From DASZZX01 sp036260415 (GTDB lineage Bacteria; Actinomycetota; Nitriliruptoria; Nitriliruptorales; JAHWKO01): DNA of 8,107 nucleotides. Location of the stretch: assembly GCA_036260415.1 (NCBI GenBank), contig DASZZX010000059.1, forward strand, positions 1-8,107. The letters are read 5' to 3'. The position numbers and the translations under genes were made by a program. A model generated the notes under the pieces. The model saw nothing but the letters and a program-made list of their open reading frames with translations, did not search any database and was not told the DNA's origin. Each line of letters opens with the position of its first letter. The stretch's first letter is position 1. Positions 1-6,503 of the stretch are shown here, piece by piece.

Positions 1-445
1 GGTCCAGCGCCCCGCCCGCCACCATCAGGTCCACGTGGTCTCGGGGTGCGAAGTCGAACCGTGGCGGCTCCCCCACGCGTCGCAGCTCGACGCTGTCGGC
101 TTCCGCCCCGTCGGGGGCGTGCGGGTGCGGCAGGTTGGGCACCGCGGCGAGCAGTTCCTCGACCTGCCCGGTCAGCTCGGCGAGCTCGTCCTCCGCCAGC
201 CGCAGCGGTTCCTTGAGCTCGGCGGCGGCGGCGATCAGCTGCGGTCGCTGGTTGGGGGGCGCGGTCCCGATCGCCCGCGACCTGGCGTTCTGCTCCGCCC
301 GCAGCCCCTCCACCTCGGCGATGGTGTCGCGACGGCGCCTCTCCAGTTCGACGACGCGCTCCACGTCGGCACGACCGATGCCGCGGCGAGCCAGTGCCGT
401 GACCACCGACTCCGGGTCGTCGCGCAGCAGCCGAGGATCGATCAC
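1..445 (-). CDS. serS: Seryl-tRNA synthetase, N-terminal part (cut by window edge)
   Basis: Class II aminoacyl-tRNA synthetase that charges tRNA-Ser with serine in the cytoplasm. Only the first 148 codons are present; the stop and the whole catalytic domain lie beyond position 1. The reading frame begins at GTG (443-445) with MIDPRLLRDDPESV, the usual SerS N-terminus. Residues about 28-100 are rich in Glu, Arg, Leu and Ala and form the long antiparallel helical arm that contacts the tRNA long variable loop; it includes GLRAEQNARSRAIG (47-60), a family motif. The arm ends in the conserved VPNLPHP (102-108), and FDFAPRDHVDL follows near the edge, matching the start of the catalytic domain. The start lies 10 bases after the pheA stop. 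The ribosome site is weak (AGG about 10 bases upstream), so expression may depend on read-through from pheA. Identification is from seen motifs compared with known family features. Confidence 0.95.
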   Translation of the reverse strand, partial: MIDPRLLRDDPESVVTALARRGIGRADVERVVELERRRRDTIAEVEGLRAEQNARSRAIGTAPPNQRPQLIAAAAELKEPLRLAEDELAELTGQVEELLAAVPNLPHPHAPDGAEADSVELRRVGEPPRFDFAPRDHVDLMVAGGALD

Positions 446-455
446 GGCCGCGAAC

Positions 456-1376
456 CTAGCGGTCGATGCGTGCTCGCCACGACGCCAGCCACTCCGCGGC
501 AGCCCGGTACGCCGCGTCGTCCGCGGCGATGCGCTGCGCCTCCTCCGGCCGGCGGGGGCCGGACCTGCGGTAGGAGCCCAGGACCTTGACCTCGCGGTGG
601 GTCCGCTTCACGGCAGCCAGCGCGTCGCCGACACGTTCGTCGGCGAGGTGGCCCTCCACGTCGACGAAGAAGCAGTACTCGCCGAGCTCCGCCTTGGTGG
701 GCCGCGACTCGATCTTGGTGAGGTTGAGGTCCCGCTCGGCGAAGATCTCCAGGAGCTGCAGCAGCGCGCCGGGCCGGTTCTCCTCAATGAACACCACCAG
801 CGACGTCTTGTCCCAGCCGGTCGCAGCGGGCAGGTCACGACCCACGACCACGAACCGGGTCACGTTGCCCTCACGATCGGCGACGTTGCGGGCGACCACC
901 TCCAGCCCGTACCGCTCCGCTGCCAGCCGGTTGACGATGGCCGCCTCCGGCGCGGTCGACCCCGACACGAGCTCGGCCGCCTTCGCGGTGGAGGTGGCGG
1001 GGATGCGCTCGGCCGACGGGAGGGTCATCAGCACCCAGCGGCGGGCCGCGGCCAGCGCCACCGGGTGCGACCGGACCGTCTCGACCTCCTCCAGACGGAC
1101 GGCGGGACGTGTGGCGGCCACCAGCTGCACGGGCAGCTCTAGCTCCGCGCCGATCAGCAGCTCCACCTCGAACGCAAGCGCGTCCAGGGTCACGCTCACC
1201 GGCCCCTCGAGCGTGTTCTCGATCGGCACGACCCCGCGGCCGGCGCGCTGGTCTGCGACCGCCCGCAGCACCTCCAGCACGTCCGGGTGGTCCTGCAGCT
1301 CCTCGCCGGGGCCGGCCACCAGTTGCGCAGCGGACTCGGTGAACGTCCCGGGCGGTCCGAGGTAGGCGATCGTCAC
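456..1376 (-). CDS. pheA: Prephenate dehydratase with C-terminal ACT domain
   Basis: Cytoplasmic enzyme that converts prephenate to phenylpyruvate, water and CO2, the committed step to phenylalanine. The product is 306 residues and has only the dehydratase and ACT parts, without the chorismate mutase domain fused in E. coli PheA; this is the usual actinobacterial form. The start GTG (1374-1376) gives MTIAYLGPPGTFTESAA, the typical N-terminus. The catalytic Thr-Arg-Phe motif is at 173-175 in NVTRF. The ACT domain runs about 190-268, with the two phenylalanine-binding motifs GALL (203-206) and ESRP (223-226) intact, so feedback inhibition by phenylalanine is expected. A basic C-terminal tail of about 35 residues follows. 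The start overlaps the upstream DUF4446 stop by 4 bases (GTGA), suggesting translational coupling; the ribosome site is only a G-run. serS follows after 10 bases. Confidence 0.97.
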   Translation of the reverse strand: MTIAYLGPPGTFTESAAQLVAGPGEELQDHPDVLEVLRAVADQRAGRGVVPIENTLEGPVSVTLDALAFEVELLIGAELELPVQLVAATRPAVRLEEVETVRSHPVALAAARRWVLMTLPSAERIPATSTAKAAELVSGSTAPEAAIVNRLAAERYGLEVVARNVADREGNVTRFVVVGRDLPAATGWDKTSLVVFIEENRPGALLQLLEIFAERDLNLTKIESRPTKAELGEYCFFVDVEGHLADERVGDALAAVKRTHREVKVLGSYRRSGPRRPEEAQRIAADDAAYRAAAEWLASWRARIDR

Positions 1377-1924
1377 CCGGCCCCCCGCGTCAGACCGGCG
1401 CGGCGACGACGACGACCGCTGCCGACGGCACCTCCTTGGGTGCCTGACAGGGCCGTGTCGATCGCCGCACGCTCCTCGGGGGAGAGGTGGTGTTCGCTGT
1501 CCGCGCCGATCACCTGCTTGGCGTAGGTGCGGGCCTCGGTGCGCCCGTTGATCGACGAGACCACCACCCCGTCACCGTGCTCGTCGAGGAACGCAGCCGA
1601 GAACGACAGCGCCCCGCCCATGTCGTCGAACGCGTCGTAGCGGACCACCGCGACGCGCGACACCGTCCGGCTCAGCAGCCCGCGCAGGTGCTCGGTGTTG
1701 CGGTGGACCCTGCCCACGTCGGAACGCAGGTGTGCGACCTCATCGAGGTGGCGCTGCAGGGCGGAGAACAGGTCGTCCGCGCCCGTCCCGCCCACCGCCG
1801 CCGCGTACGCGCGCCGCAGCGCGCGCAGCCTCAGCCCGAGGACGGCGAGAGCGACCGAGAGGGCCAGGACCGCGACAAGGCCGACCAGGACGAGGAGTGA
1901 GAGCAGCTGGTCGGAGAACGCCAC
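1373..1924 (-). CDS. DUF4446 family membrane-anchored protein, function unknown
   Basis: The product is 183 residues. Residues 7-31 form one very hydrophobic membrane span, followed by a basic stretch (RLRALRR), so by the positive-inside rule the rest of the protein is probably cytoplasmic. Residues about 50-86 are charged and heptad-like (a possible coiled coil). Residues 88-137 hold the part recognised as DUF4446: VVRYDAFDDMGGALSFS, then FLDEHGDGVVVSSINGR and RTYAKQV, then a Ser-Glu-x-x-Leu-Ser-x-Glu-Glu segment. The C-terminus is a low-complexity, Arg/Gly-rich tail. The GTG start (1922-1924) has a GGAG ribosome site at 1934-1937, 9 bases away. The gene leads the pheA-serS run and overlaps pheA by 4 bases. 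No biochemical function is established for this domain to my knowledge, so none is assigned here; the family call rests on remembered motif similarity. Confidence 0.85.
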   Translation of the reverse strand: MAFSDQLLSLLVLVGLVAVLALSVALAVLGLRLRALRRAYAAAVGGTGADDLFSALQRHLDEVAHLRSDVGRVHRNTEHLRGLLSRTVSRVAVVRYDAFDDMGGALSFSAAFLDEHGDGVVVSSINGRTEARTYAKQVIGADSEHHLSPEERAAIDTALSGTQGGAVGSGRRRRRAGLTRGAG

Positions 1925-1987
1925 GGACGTCCGCTCCGGTTCCCGGCGAGGCCGGCATGGTACATCGCGGCTCCCCGGGCCGGGCCC

Positions 1988-1998
1988 GTGCCTGGCAC
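1988..1998. repeat. Perfect 11-bp palindrome in the divergent control region
   Basis: GTGCCTGGCAC has two perfect 5-bp arms around a single T. It lies 64 bases upstream of the DUF4446 start and about 210 bases upstream of livH. It could be a small operator half or a chance GC-rich palindrome; the match stops exactly at the 5-bp arms. No regulator is encoded in the window. Confidence 0.35.
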
Positions 1999-2167
1999 CC
2001 CGTCAACCGCAGGTCGTTGCGGCCGCCGACCCGCAGGCACCGTGGTCGGCGCGCGCGGCGTGGACCGTTCAGAACAGGCCGCTGCCGACGCCCTGACCGG
2101 TCGGACACACCACTCCTGCTCCTCCGCGCGAGGGTCATCGACAGCCGGGGGGCGAGGGCACCGGTCC

Positions 2168-2173
2168 TACACT
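2168..2173 (+). promoter_or_regulatory. Possible -10 box for livHMGF
   Basis: TACACT fits the TAnnnT pattern used by actinobacterial housekeeping sigma factors and would start transcription about 30 bases before livH, leaving room for its ribosome site. The only TTGACA-like hexamer nearby, TCGACA at 2138-2143, is 24 bases away, which is too far. The call therefore rests on the -10 alone. Confidence 0.25.
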
Positions 2174-2195
2174 CGGCGCCGCGCGGGGCGTCTGT

Positions 2196-2206
2196 GGAGG
2201 AGGAGG
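2196..2206 (+). promoter_or_regulatory. Strong ribosome binding site of livH
   Basis: GGAGGAGGAGG is an extended match to the anti-Shine-Dalgarno sequence. It serves two adjacent GTG codons, at 2211 (4 bases away) and 2214 (7 bases away). The spacing slightly favours 2214, but sliding along the repeat allows 2211 too. The choice changes the protein by one valine. Confidence 0.75.
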
Positions 2207-2210
2207 CAGC

Positions 2211-3698
2211 GTGGTGGCCGACGGTCTGCCGCGCTCGCGACCCGCTGCAGCGGCGCGGACCCTGATCGCCATGCTGCCCGTGGTGATGGCGTGCCTACTG
2301 CTGGCACCGACCGCGCTCGCCCAGCAGGAGGATCCGCCCGTGCTGTTCGGCACGCTGCGCTCGCCGGACCGGGAGGTGTCCATCGAGGGTGCGCGCATCC
2401 TGGTCGAGCAGGACGACGACGAGGTCGGCGCAGCCACGGTCGGCTCCGACGGTCGGTGGGAGATCACGCTGCCGGAGCCGGGGACCTACACGGTGACGAT
2501 CGTGCGGGACTCGTTGCCGGATGGCATCCAGGTCCGCGAGGCGGACCGGTTCGCCTCCAAGGAGGTGGAGGTCCAGCCGGCTGAGCGCCGGGCTGTGCTG
2601 TTCGCGCTCGAGCGGGGTGAGAGCAGCACCGTGTCGCGACAGACGTGGCGGCGGGCGGTGACCCTGACCGTCAGCGGCATCCAACTGGGCTCGATCATCG
2701 CCATCACCTCGATCGGTCTGTCGCTGATCTTCGGCACCACGGGCCTGGTGAACTTCGCGCACGGCGAGATGGTCACGCTCGGCGCGGTCACCGCATTGTT
2801 CCTGAACGGCGGCCTGCGGGTACCAGCGTCGATGGCGGCGCTGACCGCGATCGTGATCGCGCTGGCGGTCGGGGCACCTGCCGTGGACCGCCTCCCGCGG
2901 GCCTGGTCGCGGGGTGCTCGGGCAGGAGGCACCGCTGGGTTCATCGCGGTCAACGGGGCGGTGGCCTTCCTGATCCTCTCCGGCAGCGTGACGCTGCACC
3001 TGATCCCTGCGGCCGCCGTCGCAGTGGCGGTCGGAGCAGCGGTCGGGTTCGGCATGGAAGCGGGGCTGTTCGGACCGCTGCGCCGCCGCAGGGTCGGCAA
3101 CGTGGCCTTGCTGGTGATCTCGATCGGGCTGTCGATCCTCCTGCGCTACGGGATCCTGGTCGTGATGGGTGGCCAGAGCTACCCCTACCGCGACTACACC
3201 ATCCAGCGTGGCATCAACCTGGGGCCGATCAGCTCGACGCCGAAGGATCTGGCGGTGACCGCGCTGTCCCTCGTGGTCCTCGTCGTCGTCGGTCTCCTCT
3301 TGACCAGGACCAGGCTCGGCACGGCCATGCGTGCGGTCGCCGACAACCGTGAGCTGGCCGAGTCCTCCGGGGTCGACGTCCGGCGCGTCATCCTCGTGAC
3401 ATGGGTGGCCGGTGGTGCTCTGGCCGCGCTCGGTGGCGTGTTCCAGGGCATGGTGCAGGCGGTGGGCTGGAGCATGGGGTTCGGGCTGCTGCTGCTGATG
3501 TTCGCGGGGGTGATCCTGGGAGGCCTGGGCACCGCGTTCGGAGCGATGGCCGGCGGGCTCCTTGTGGGCATCGTCGTGCAGGTCAGCACCGTGTGGTTCA
3601 GCGTCGACCTCAAGCTGGTGATGGCCTTCGCGGTGCTGATCGTCGTGTTGCTGTTCCGTCCCCAAGGACTACTGGGCCGCAGGGAGAGGATCGGCTGA
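2211..3698 (+). CDS. livH: LivH-type amino acid ABC permease with N-terminal extracytoplasmic domain
   Basis: Membrane channel subunit of a branched-chain/hydrophobic amino acid importer, pairing with LivM. At 495 residues it is far longer than E. coli LivH (about 308). Residues 1-37 look like a signal peptide or signal anchor (basic start, hydrophobic 18-36, then ALA-Gln). Residues about 43-135 form a predicted beta-rich domain of the carboxypeptidase-regulatory/CNA-B type, with DGRWEITLPEPGTYTVTI (80-97) as its most telling stretch. The permease begins near residue 148 and carries the family hallmark GLVNFAHGE (178-186), the cytoplasmic ATPase-contact loop RTRLGTAMRAVADN (366-379) and the terminal FRPQGLLGRRE. 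Residues about 221-268 are extra compared with ordinary LivH and add hydrophobic spans. It is the first gene of the operon and starts at GTG. The permease call is firm; the role of the N-terminal domain is unknown. The domain fusion is seen in a single unbroken frame. Confidence 0.93.
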   Translation: MVADGLPRSRPAAAARTLIAMLPVVMACLLLAPTALAQQEDPPVLFGTLRSPDREVSIEGARILVEQDDDEVGAATVGSDGRWEITLPEPGTYTVTIVRDSLPDGIQVREADRFASKEVEVQPAERRAVLFALERGESSTVSRQTWRRAVTLTVSGIQLGSIIAITSIGLSLIFGTTGLVNFAHGEMVTLGAVTALFLNGGLRVPASMAALTAIVIALAVGAPAVDRLPRAWSRGARAGGTAGFIAVNGAVAFLILSGSVTLHLIPAAAVAVAVGAAVGFGMEAGLFGPLRRRRVGNVALLVISIGLSILLRYGILVVMGGQSYPYRDYTIQRGINLGPISSTPKDLAVTALSLVVLVVVGLLLTRTRLGTAMRAVADNRELAESSGVDVRRVILVTWVAGGALAALGGVFQGMVQAVGWSMGFGLLLLMFAGVILGGLGTAFGAMAGGLLVGIVVQVSTVWFSVDLKLVMAFAVLIVVLLFRPQGLLGRRERIG

Positions 3699-3736
3699 CG
3701 CCCCCACCGCCACACTGCACGGAGAGGATCGGCTGA
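3683..3736 (+). repeat. Perfect 16-bp direct repeat at the livH-livM junction
   Basis: GGAGAGGATCGGCTGA occurs at 3683-3698, where it encodes the last codons and stop of livH, and again at 3721-3736, where it holds the livM ribosome site (GGAGAGG, 8 bases before the ATG) and the A of that ATG. The copies start 38 bases apart, so the sequence reads as about 1.4 copies of a 38-bp tandem unit. The 22 bases between the copies (3699-3720) are C- and A-rich and hold no gene. Confidence 0.9.
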
Positions 3737-4803
3737 TGACCCGGCTGCCGTCGCGCGCGGTCCTGGTCGCGACGGCGGTCGTGGTGGTGGGGGTGCTGCT
3801 GACCGGCGTCCTGTTCGGTATGAGCACGATCTTGTCGGCGGTGGTCGTGGCGATCGGTGTCAACGGGGCCGTCTACGCGCTGGCCGCGATCGGCCTCAAC
3901 CTGCACTTCGGCTACACGGGGCTGCTGAACTTCGGGCACGCTGCGTTCATGATGGTCGGCGCCTACGGGCTGGCCGTCACCGTCGACAAGGGTGGTGGTT
4001 TCTGGGTCGGCGTCCTCGTGGGTGTGGTAGCGGCTGCGGCGCTGGGTCTCCTGCTCGGGTTCCCCACCCTGCGGTTGCGCGCCGACTACCTCGCGATCGT
4101 CACGATCGCTGCGTCGGAGATCCTCCGGCTGCTGTTCCGCTCCTCCTACTTCGACCCCGTGACCCGCAGCGTGTTCGGGATCCAGGGGTTCGCCAACGCC
4201 TTCTACGACCTCAACCCCTACCAGCCGCGCACCTACAGCTTTCTGGGCCTGTTCGCGTTCCGTGACCGCACCCTGTGGCTGGTGACGGTCGGCTGGGCCG
4301 TCGCCCTGGTGGGCACGGCGGTCGTCTGGTTGCTTGTGCGCAGCCCCTGGGGGCGCGTGCTCCGGTCGATCCGTGAGGACGAGGACGCGGCCCGCAGCCT
4401 CGGCAAGAACGTATTCGGCTACAAGCTGCAGTCCCTCGTCGTGGGCGGCATCTTCGGCGGGTTGGGGGGGATGCTGTTGGCCATCGATTTCCAGAACGTC
4501 AACCCCGACGCGTTCCTGCCGATCCTGACGTTCTTCGTCTACGTCGTCGTGATCCTGGGCGGGCCCGGCACGGTGTGGGGCCCGATCGTAGGCTCGGTCA
4601 TGTTCTGGTTCCTGATCGAGGTCACCCGCGGGATCATGTCCGGGCTGGTCGCCAGAGGCTGGGTGTCCGGCGCCATCCTGAGCTCCCAGGACGTCGCCGC
4701 CGTCCGGTTCGTGCTCGTCGGGCTGTTCCTGCTCGTGATGATGGCCTACCGCCCCCAGGGTGTGTTCGGCAGTCGGGAGGAGATGCTGCTCGATGCCCGC
4801 TGA
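3736..4803 (+). CDS. livM: LivM-type branched-chain amino acid ABC permease
   Basis: Second membrane channel subunit of the importer, forming a heterodimer with LivH. The product is 355 residues, close to the usual size once the long E. coli N-terminus is set aside. Hydrophobic spans run through the whole length, beginning at about residues 9-30. The hallmark GLNLHFGYTGLLNFGHAA is at 53-70; the cytoplasmic loop that contacts the ATPase, RSPWGRVLRSIREDEDAARSLGKN, is at 202-225; and the C-terminus has YRPQGVFG. ATG (3736) was chosen because GGAGAGG lies 8 bases upstream. The gene starts 37 bases after the livH stop across a direct repeat, and its end overlaps livG by 11 bases. Ligand choice is set mainly by the binding protein, so the branched-chain label is a family inference. 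Confidence 0.96.
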   Translation: MTRLPSRAVLVATAVVVVGVLLTGVLFGMSTILSAVVVAIGVNGAVYALAAIGLNLHFGYTGLLNFGHAAFMMVGAYGLAVTVDKGGGFWVGVLVGVVAAAALGLLLGFPTLRLRADYLAIVTIAASEILRLLFRSSYFDPVTRSVFGIQGFANAFYDLNPYQPRTYSFLGLFAFRDRTLWLVTVGWAVALVGTAVVWLLVRSPWGRVLRSIREDEDAARSLGKNVFGYKLQSLVVGGIFGGLGGMLLAIDFQNVNPDAFLPILTFFVYVVVILGGPGTVWGPIVGSVMFWFLIEVTRGIMSGLVARGWVSGAILSSQDVAAVRFVLVGLFLLVMMAYRPQGVFGSREEMLLDAR

Positions 4804-5653
4804 CACCGGCCACCCGCTGCAGCGTGTCCCAGCCGAAACCGGCGTCGCGAAGCCAGATCCCCTGCTCGTGGTCGACGGGGTGCGCAGGACCTTCGGTGGT
4901 GTGGTCGCGGTCGACGTCGATCACCTGGAGGTGCAGCGCGGCGCGACCACCGCGCTGATCGGCCCCAACGGAGCCGGCAAGACCACATTCTTCAACGTCG
5001 TCAGCGGCTTCGACCGCCCCGAGTCCGGCAGCTGGCGGTTCGATGGGCGCGAGCTGTCGCGGACCCCCGCCTACCGCATCGCCCGGGCCGGCATGGTGCG
5101 GACCTTCCAGCTGACGAAGGCGCTGATGAAGATGCGTGTGATCGACAACCTGAAGCTGGCCGCCACCGGTCAGCGCGGGGAGCGGTTCTTCGGGGCGCTG
5201 GCACCGGCCCTGTGGCGGCGACAGGAGGCGCAGATCCAACGGCGGGCCGAACAGCTGCTGGACCGCTTCCAGCTGGCACACATGCGCGACCAGTACGCCG
5301 CCACCCTGTCCGGCGGCCAGCGCAAGCTGCTGGAGATGGCCCGGGCGCTGATGGTCGACCCGTCGCTGATCATGCTGGACGAGCCGATGGCCGGCGTGAA
5401 CCCGGCGCTGACCCAGTCCCTGCTCGCGCACGTGGTGCGCCTGCGCGACGACGGCATGACGGTGGTCTTCGTCGAGCACGACATGGACGTGGTGATGGAG
5501 ATCAGCGACTGGGTGGTGTGCATGGCGGAGGGACGCATCATCGCCGAGGGTCCGCCACGCTCCATCGGCCGGAACCCGGCGGTGATCGACGCCTACCTCG
5601 GGGGCCACCACGGGGAGAAGGCCGGCCAGGCGACGGGCAAGAACGGGGCGTGA
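4793..5653 (+). CDS. livG: LivG-type ABC transporter ATPase
   Basis: Cytoplasmic ATPase that powers the LivH-LivM channel together with LivF. With the ATG at 4793 the product is 286 residues. Seen motifs: Walker A GPNGAGKTT (57-65), signature LSGGQ (172-176), Walker B LIMLDE ending in Asp196-Glu197, and the switch His229 in FVEHDMD. All catalytic residues are present. The long segment between Walker A and the signature, and the ending DAYLGG, are typical of LivG. About 30 residues precede the first strand, and a hydrophilic tail (HHGEKAGQATGKNGA) ends the protein. An earlier in-frame ATG at 4760 exists, but 4793 has GGAGGAG (4776-4782) 10 bases upstream and overlaps livM by only 11 bases, the pattern of a coupled operon gene. 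Confidence 0.95.
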   Translation: MPADTGHPLQRVPAETGVAKPDPLLVVDGVRRTFGGVVAVDVDHLEVQRGATTALIGPNGAGKTTFFNVVSGFDRPESGSWRFDGRELSRTPAYRIARAGMVRTFQLTKALMKMRVIDNLKLAATGQRGERFFGALAPALWRRQEAQIQRRAEQLLDRFQLAHMRDQYAATLSGGQRKLLEMARALMVDPSLIMLDEPMAGVNPALTQSLLAHVVRLRDDGMTVVFVEHDMDVVMEISDWVVCMAEGRIIAEGPPRSIGRNPAVIDAYLGGHHGEKAGQATGKNGA

Positions 5654-5673
5654 GCGACCGCTGCGAAGGAGCC

Positions 5674-5754
5674 ATGCGCGTCGCCGCGACCCGGCGGGCC
5701 GCACGGGATGAGCTGGCATCGATCGCCGACCACGGCCACGGAGGTGACCGGTGA
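5674..5754 (+). CDS. Possible 26-residue ORF between livG and livF
   Basis: The 97-base gap between livG and livF holds an ORF from ATG 5674 to TGA 5752-5754 with the product MRVAATRRAARDELASIADH followed by GHGGDR. Its stop overlaps the livF start in a GTGA, the same coupling seen elsewhere in the window. AAGGAG (5666-5671) lies just before the ATG, but only 2 bases away, which is too close for efficient initiation. The peptide is basic and resembles no family I know. It may be a chance frame in GC-rich DNA or a coupling leader for livF. Confidence 0.2.
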   Translation: MRVAATRRAARDELASIADHGHGGDR

Positions 5755-6503
5755 ACGACCGACCGGCCCGCCGCGAGGGAGCACTGCTGCTGCGCTGCGA
5801 GCAGCTGGTGGCCGGCTACCTACCGGGCGTGGACGTCCTGCGGGGCTGCCATCTGGAGCTGGACCGGGGCGAGCTCGTGGGGATCATCGGACCGAACGGC
5901 GCCGGCAAGTCCACGCTGGTCAAGGCCCTGTTCGGGTTGGTCGAGGTCCGCGCGGGCAAGGTGGTGATCGACGGCGAGAACGTCACCGGCCTGCCCGCCC
6001 ACGAACTGGTGGCGCGGGGCATCGGCTACGTGCCGCAGGTCGCCAACGTGTTCCCCTCGCTCACGGTGCAGGAGAACCTGGAGATCGGCGCCTACCTGAG
6101 GCCGCGGCTCTTCGATCAGCGGCTCCGGTTCGTCGCCGACGTTTTCCCGCTCCTGGGAGAGCGCCGCCGCCAGCGCGCCGGCTCCTTGTCGGGTGGTGAG
6201 CGTCAGATGGTGGCGATGGGTCGCGCCCTGATGCTCGACCCGGAGGTCCTGCTGCTGGACGAGCCGTCCGCCGGGCTCTCGCCCGCGAACCAGGATGGGG
6301 TGTTCGAGCGCATCGACCGGATCAACGCGGCCGGCGTGTCGATCGTGATGGTGGAGCAGAACGCCCGACGCTGCCTGCAGATCTGCGACCGTGGGTACGT
6401 GCTCGACCAGGGTCGCAACGCCTACGAAGGCAGCGGCAGCGAGTTGCTCAACGACCCGAAGGTGATCGACCTCTACCTGGGGACGCTCGCCCGGGTCGAA
6501 TAG
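5751..6503 (+). CDS. livF: LivF-type ABC transporter ATPase
   Basis: Second cytoplasmic ATPase of the importer, partner of LivG. The product is 250 residues, near the family's usual 235-250. Seen motifs: Walker A GPNGAGKST (47-55), signature LSGGE (146-150), and Walker B VLLLDE with Asp170 and Glu171. At the switch position the sequence is MVEQNAR with Gln203 in place of histidine; this is the normal LivF pattern (E. coli LivF has LVEQN), so it is not a defect. The C-terminal segment DRGYVLDQGRNAYEGSG is also typical of LivF. The GTG start (5751) has GGAGGTGA at 5740-5747, whose GGAGG core sits 6 bases away. A 97-base gap separates it from livG, and a hairpin follows its stop directly. It is the last gene of the operon. 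Confidence 0.95.
   Translation: MNDRPARREGALLLRCEQLVAGYLPGVDVLRGCHLELDRGELVGIIGPNGAGKSTLVKALFGLVEVRAGKVVIDGENVTGLPAHELVARGIGYVPQVANVFPSLTVQENLEIGAYLRPRLFDQRLRFVADVFPLLGERRRQRAGSLSGGERQMVAMGRALMLDPEVLLLDEPSAGLSPANQDGVFERIDRINAAGVSIVMVEQNARRCLQICDRGYVLDQGRNAYEGSGSELLNDPKVIDLYLGTLARVE

Larger units (their letters stand above)
1925..2210. promoter_or_regulatory. Divergent intergenic control region (DUF4446-pheA-serS / livHMGF)
   Basis: A 286-base gap between two divergently read gene sets, so it should hold a promoter for each. No convincing coding sequence was seen. On the minus strand TACCAT (1957-1962) is a possible -10 box about 33 bases before the DUF4446 start. On the plus strand TACACT (2168-2173) is a possible -10 box about 38 bases before livH. 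Neither has a good -35 box at 16-19 bases, so both are weak guesses. The region also holds the 11-bp palindrome at 1988-1998 and the 8-bp palindrome GACCGGTC at 2095-2102. Confidence 0.5.

Noticed and set aside
135..1142. Long plus-strand open frame (335 codons) opposite serS and pheA
   Set aside because: Its product is Ser/Arg/Ala-rich low complexity with no motif. The minus strand here encodes clear SerS and PheA, so this is a GC-driven shadow.
2001..2006. TTGACG on the minus strand as a -35 box for the DUF4446 gene
   Set aside because: No -10-like hexamer lies 16-19 bases downstream; the nearest candidate, TACCAT, is 38 bases away.
2138..2173. TCGACA as the -35 partner of TACACT upstream of livH
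   Set aside because: The spacer is 24 bases, well outside the 16-19 range.
2295..3665. Minus-strand open frame of 456 codons opposite livH
   Set aside because: The product is rich in His, Gln, Asp and Arg with no domain, the typical antisense shadow of a hydrophobic membrane gene in GC-rich DNA.
4760..4792. Earlier in-frame ATG for livG at 4760
   Set aside because: It would overlap livM by 44 bases. The ATG at 4793 has GGAGGAG at good spacing and gives a more usual N-terminus.
3610..4806. Minus-strand open frame of 398 codons opposite livM
   Set aside because: Same His/Gln/Asp/Glu-rich shadow composition; livM on the plus strand has all family hallmarks.
4634..5719. Minus-strand open frame of 361 codons opposite livG
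   Set aside because: No recognisable motif; it mirrors the livG reading frame, which carries intact ATPase motifs.
6351..6362. Missing switch histidine in LivF (Gln203 in MVEQN)
   Set aside because: Considered as a degenerate ATPase site, but VEQN is the normal LivF sequence, including in E. coli.
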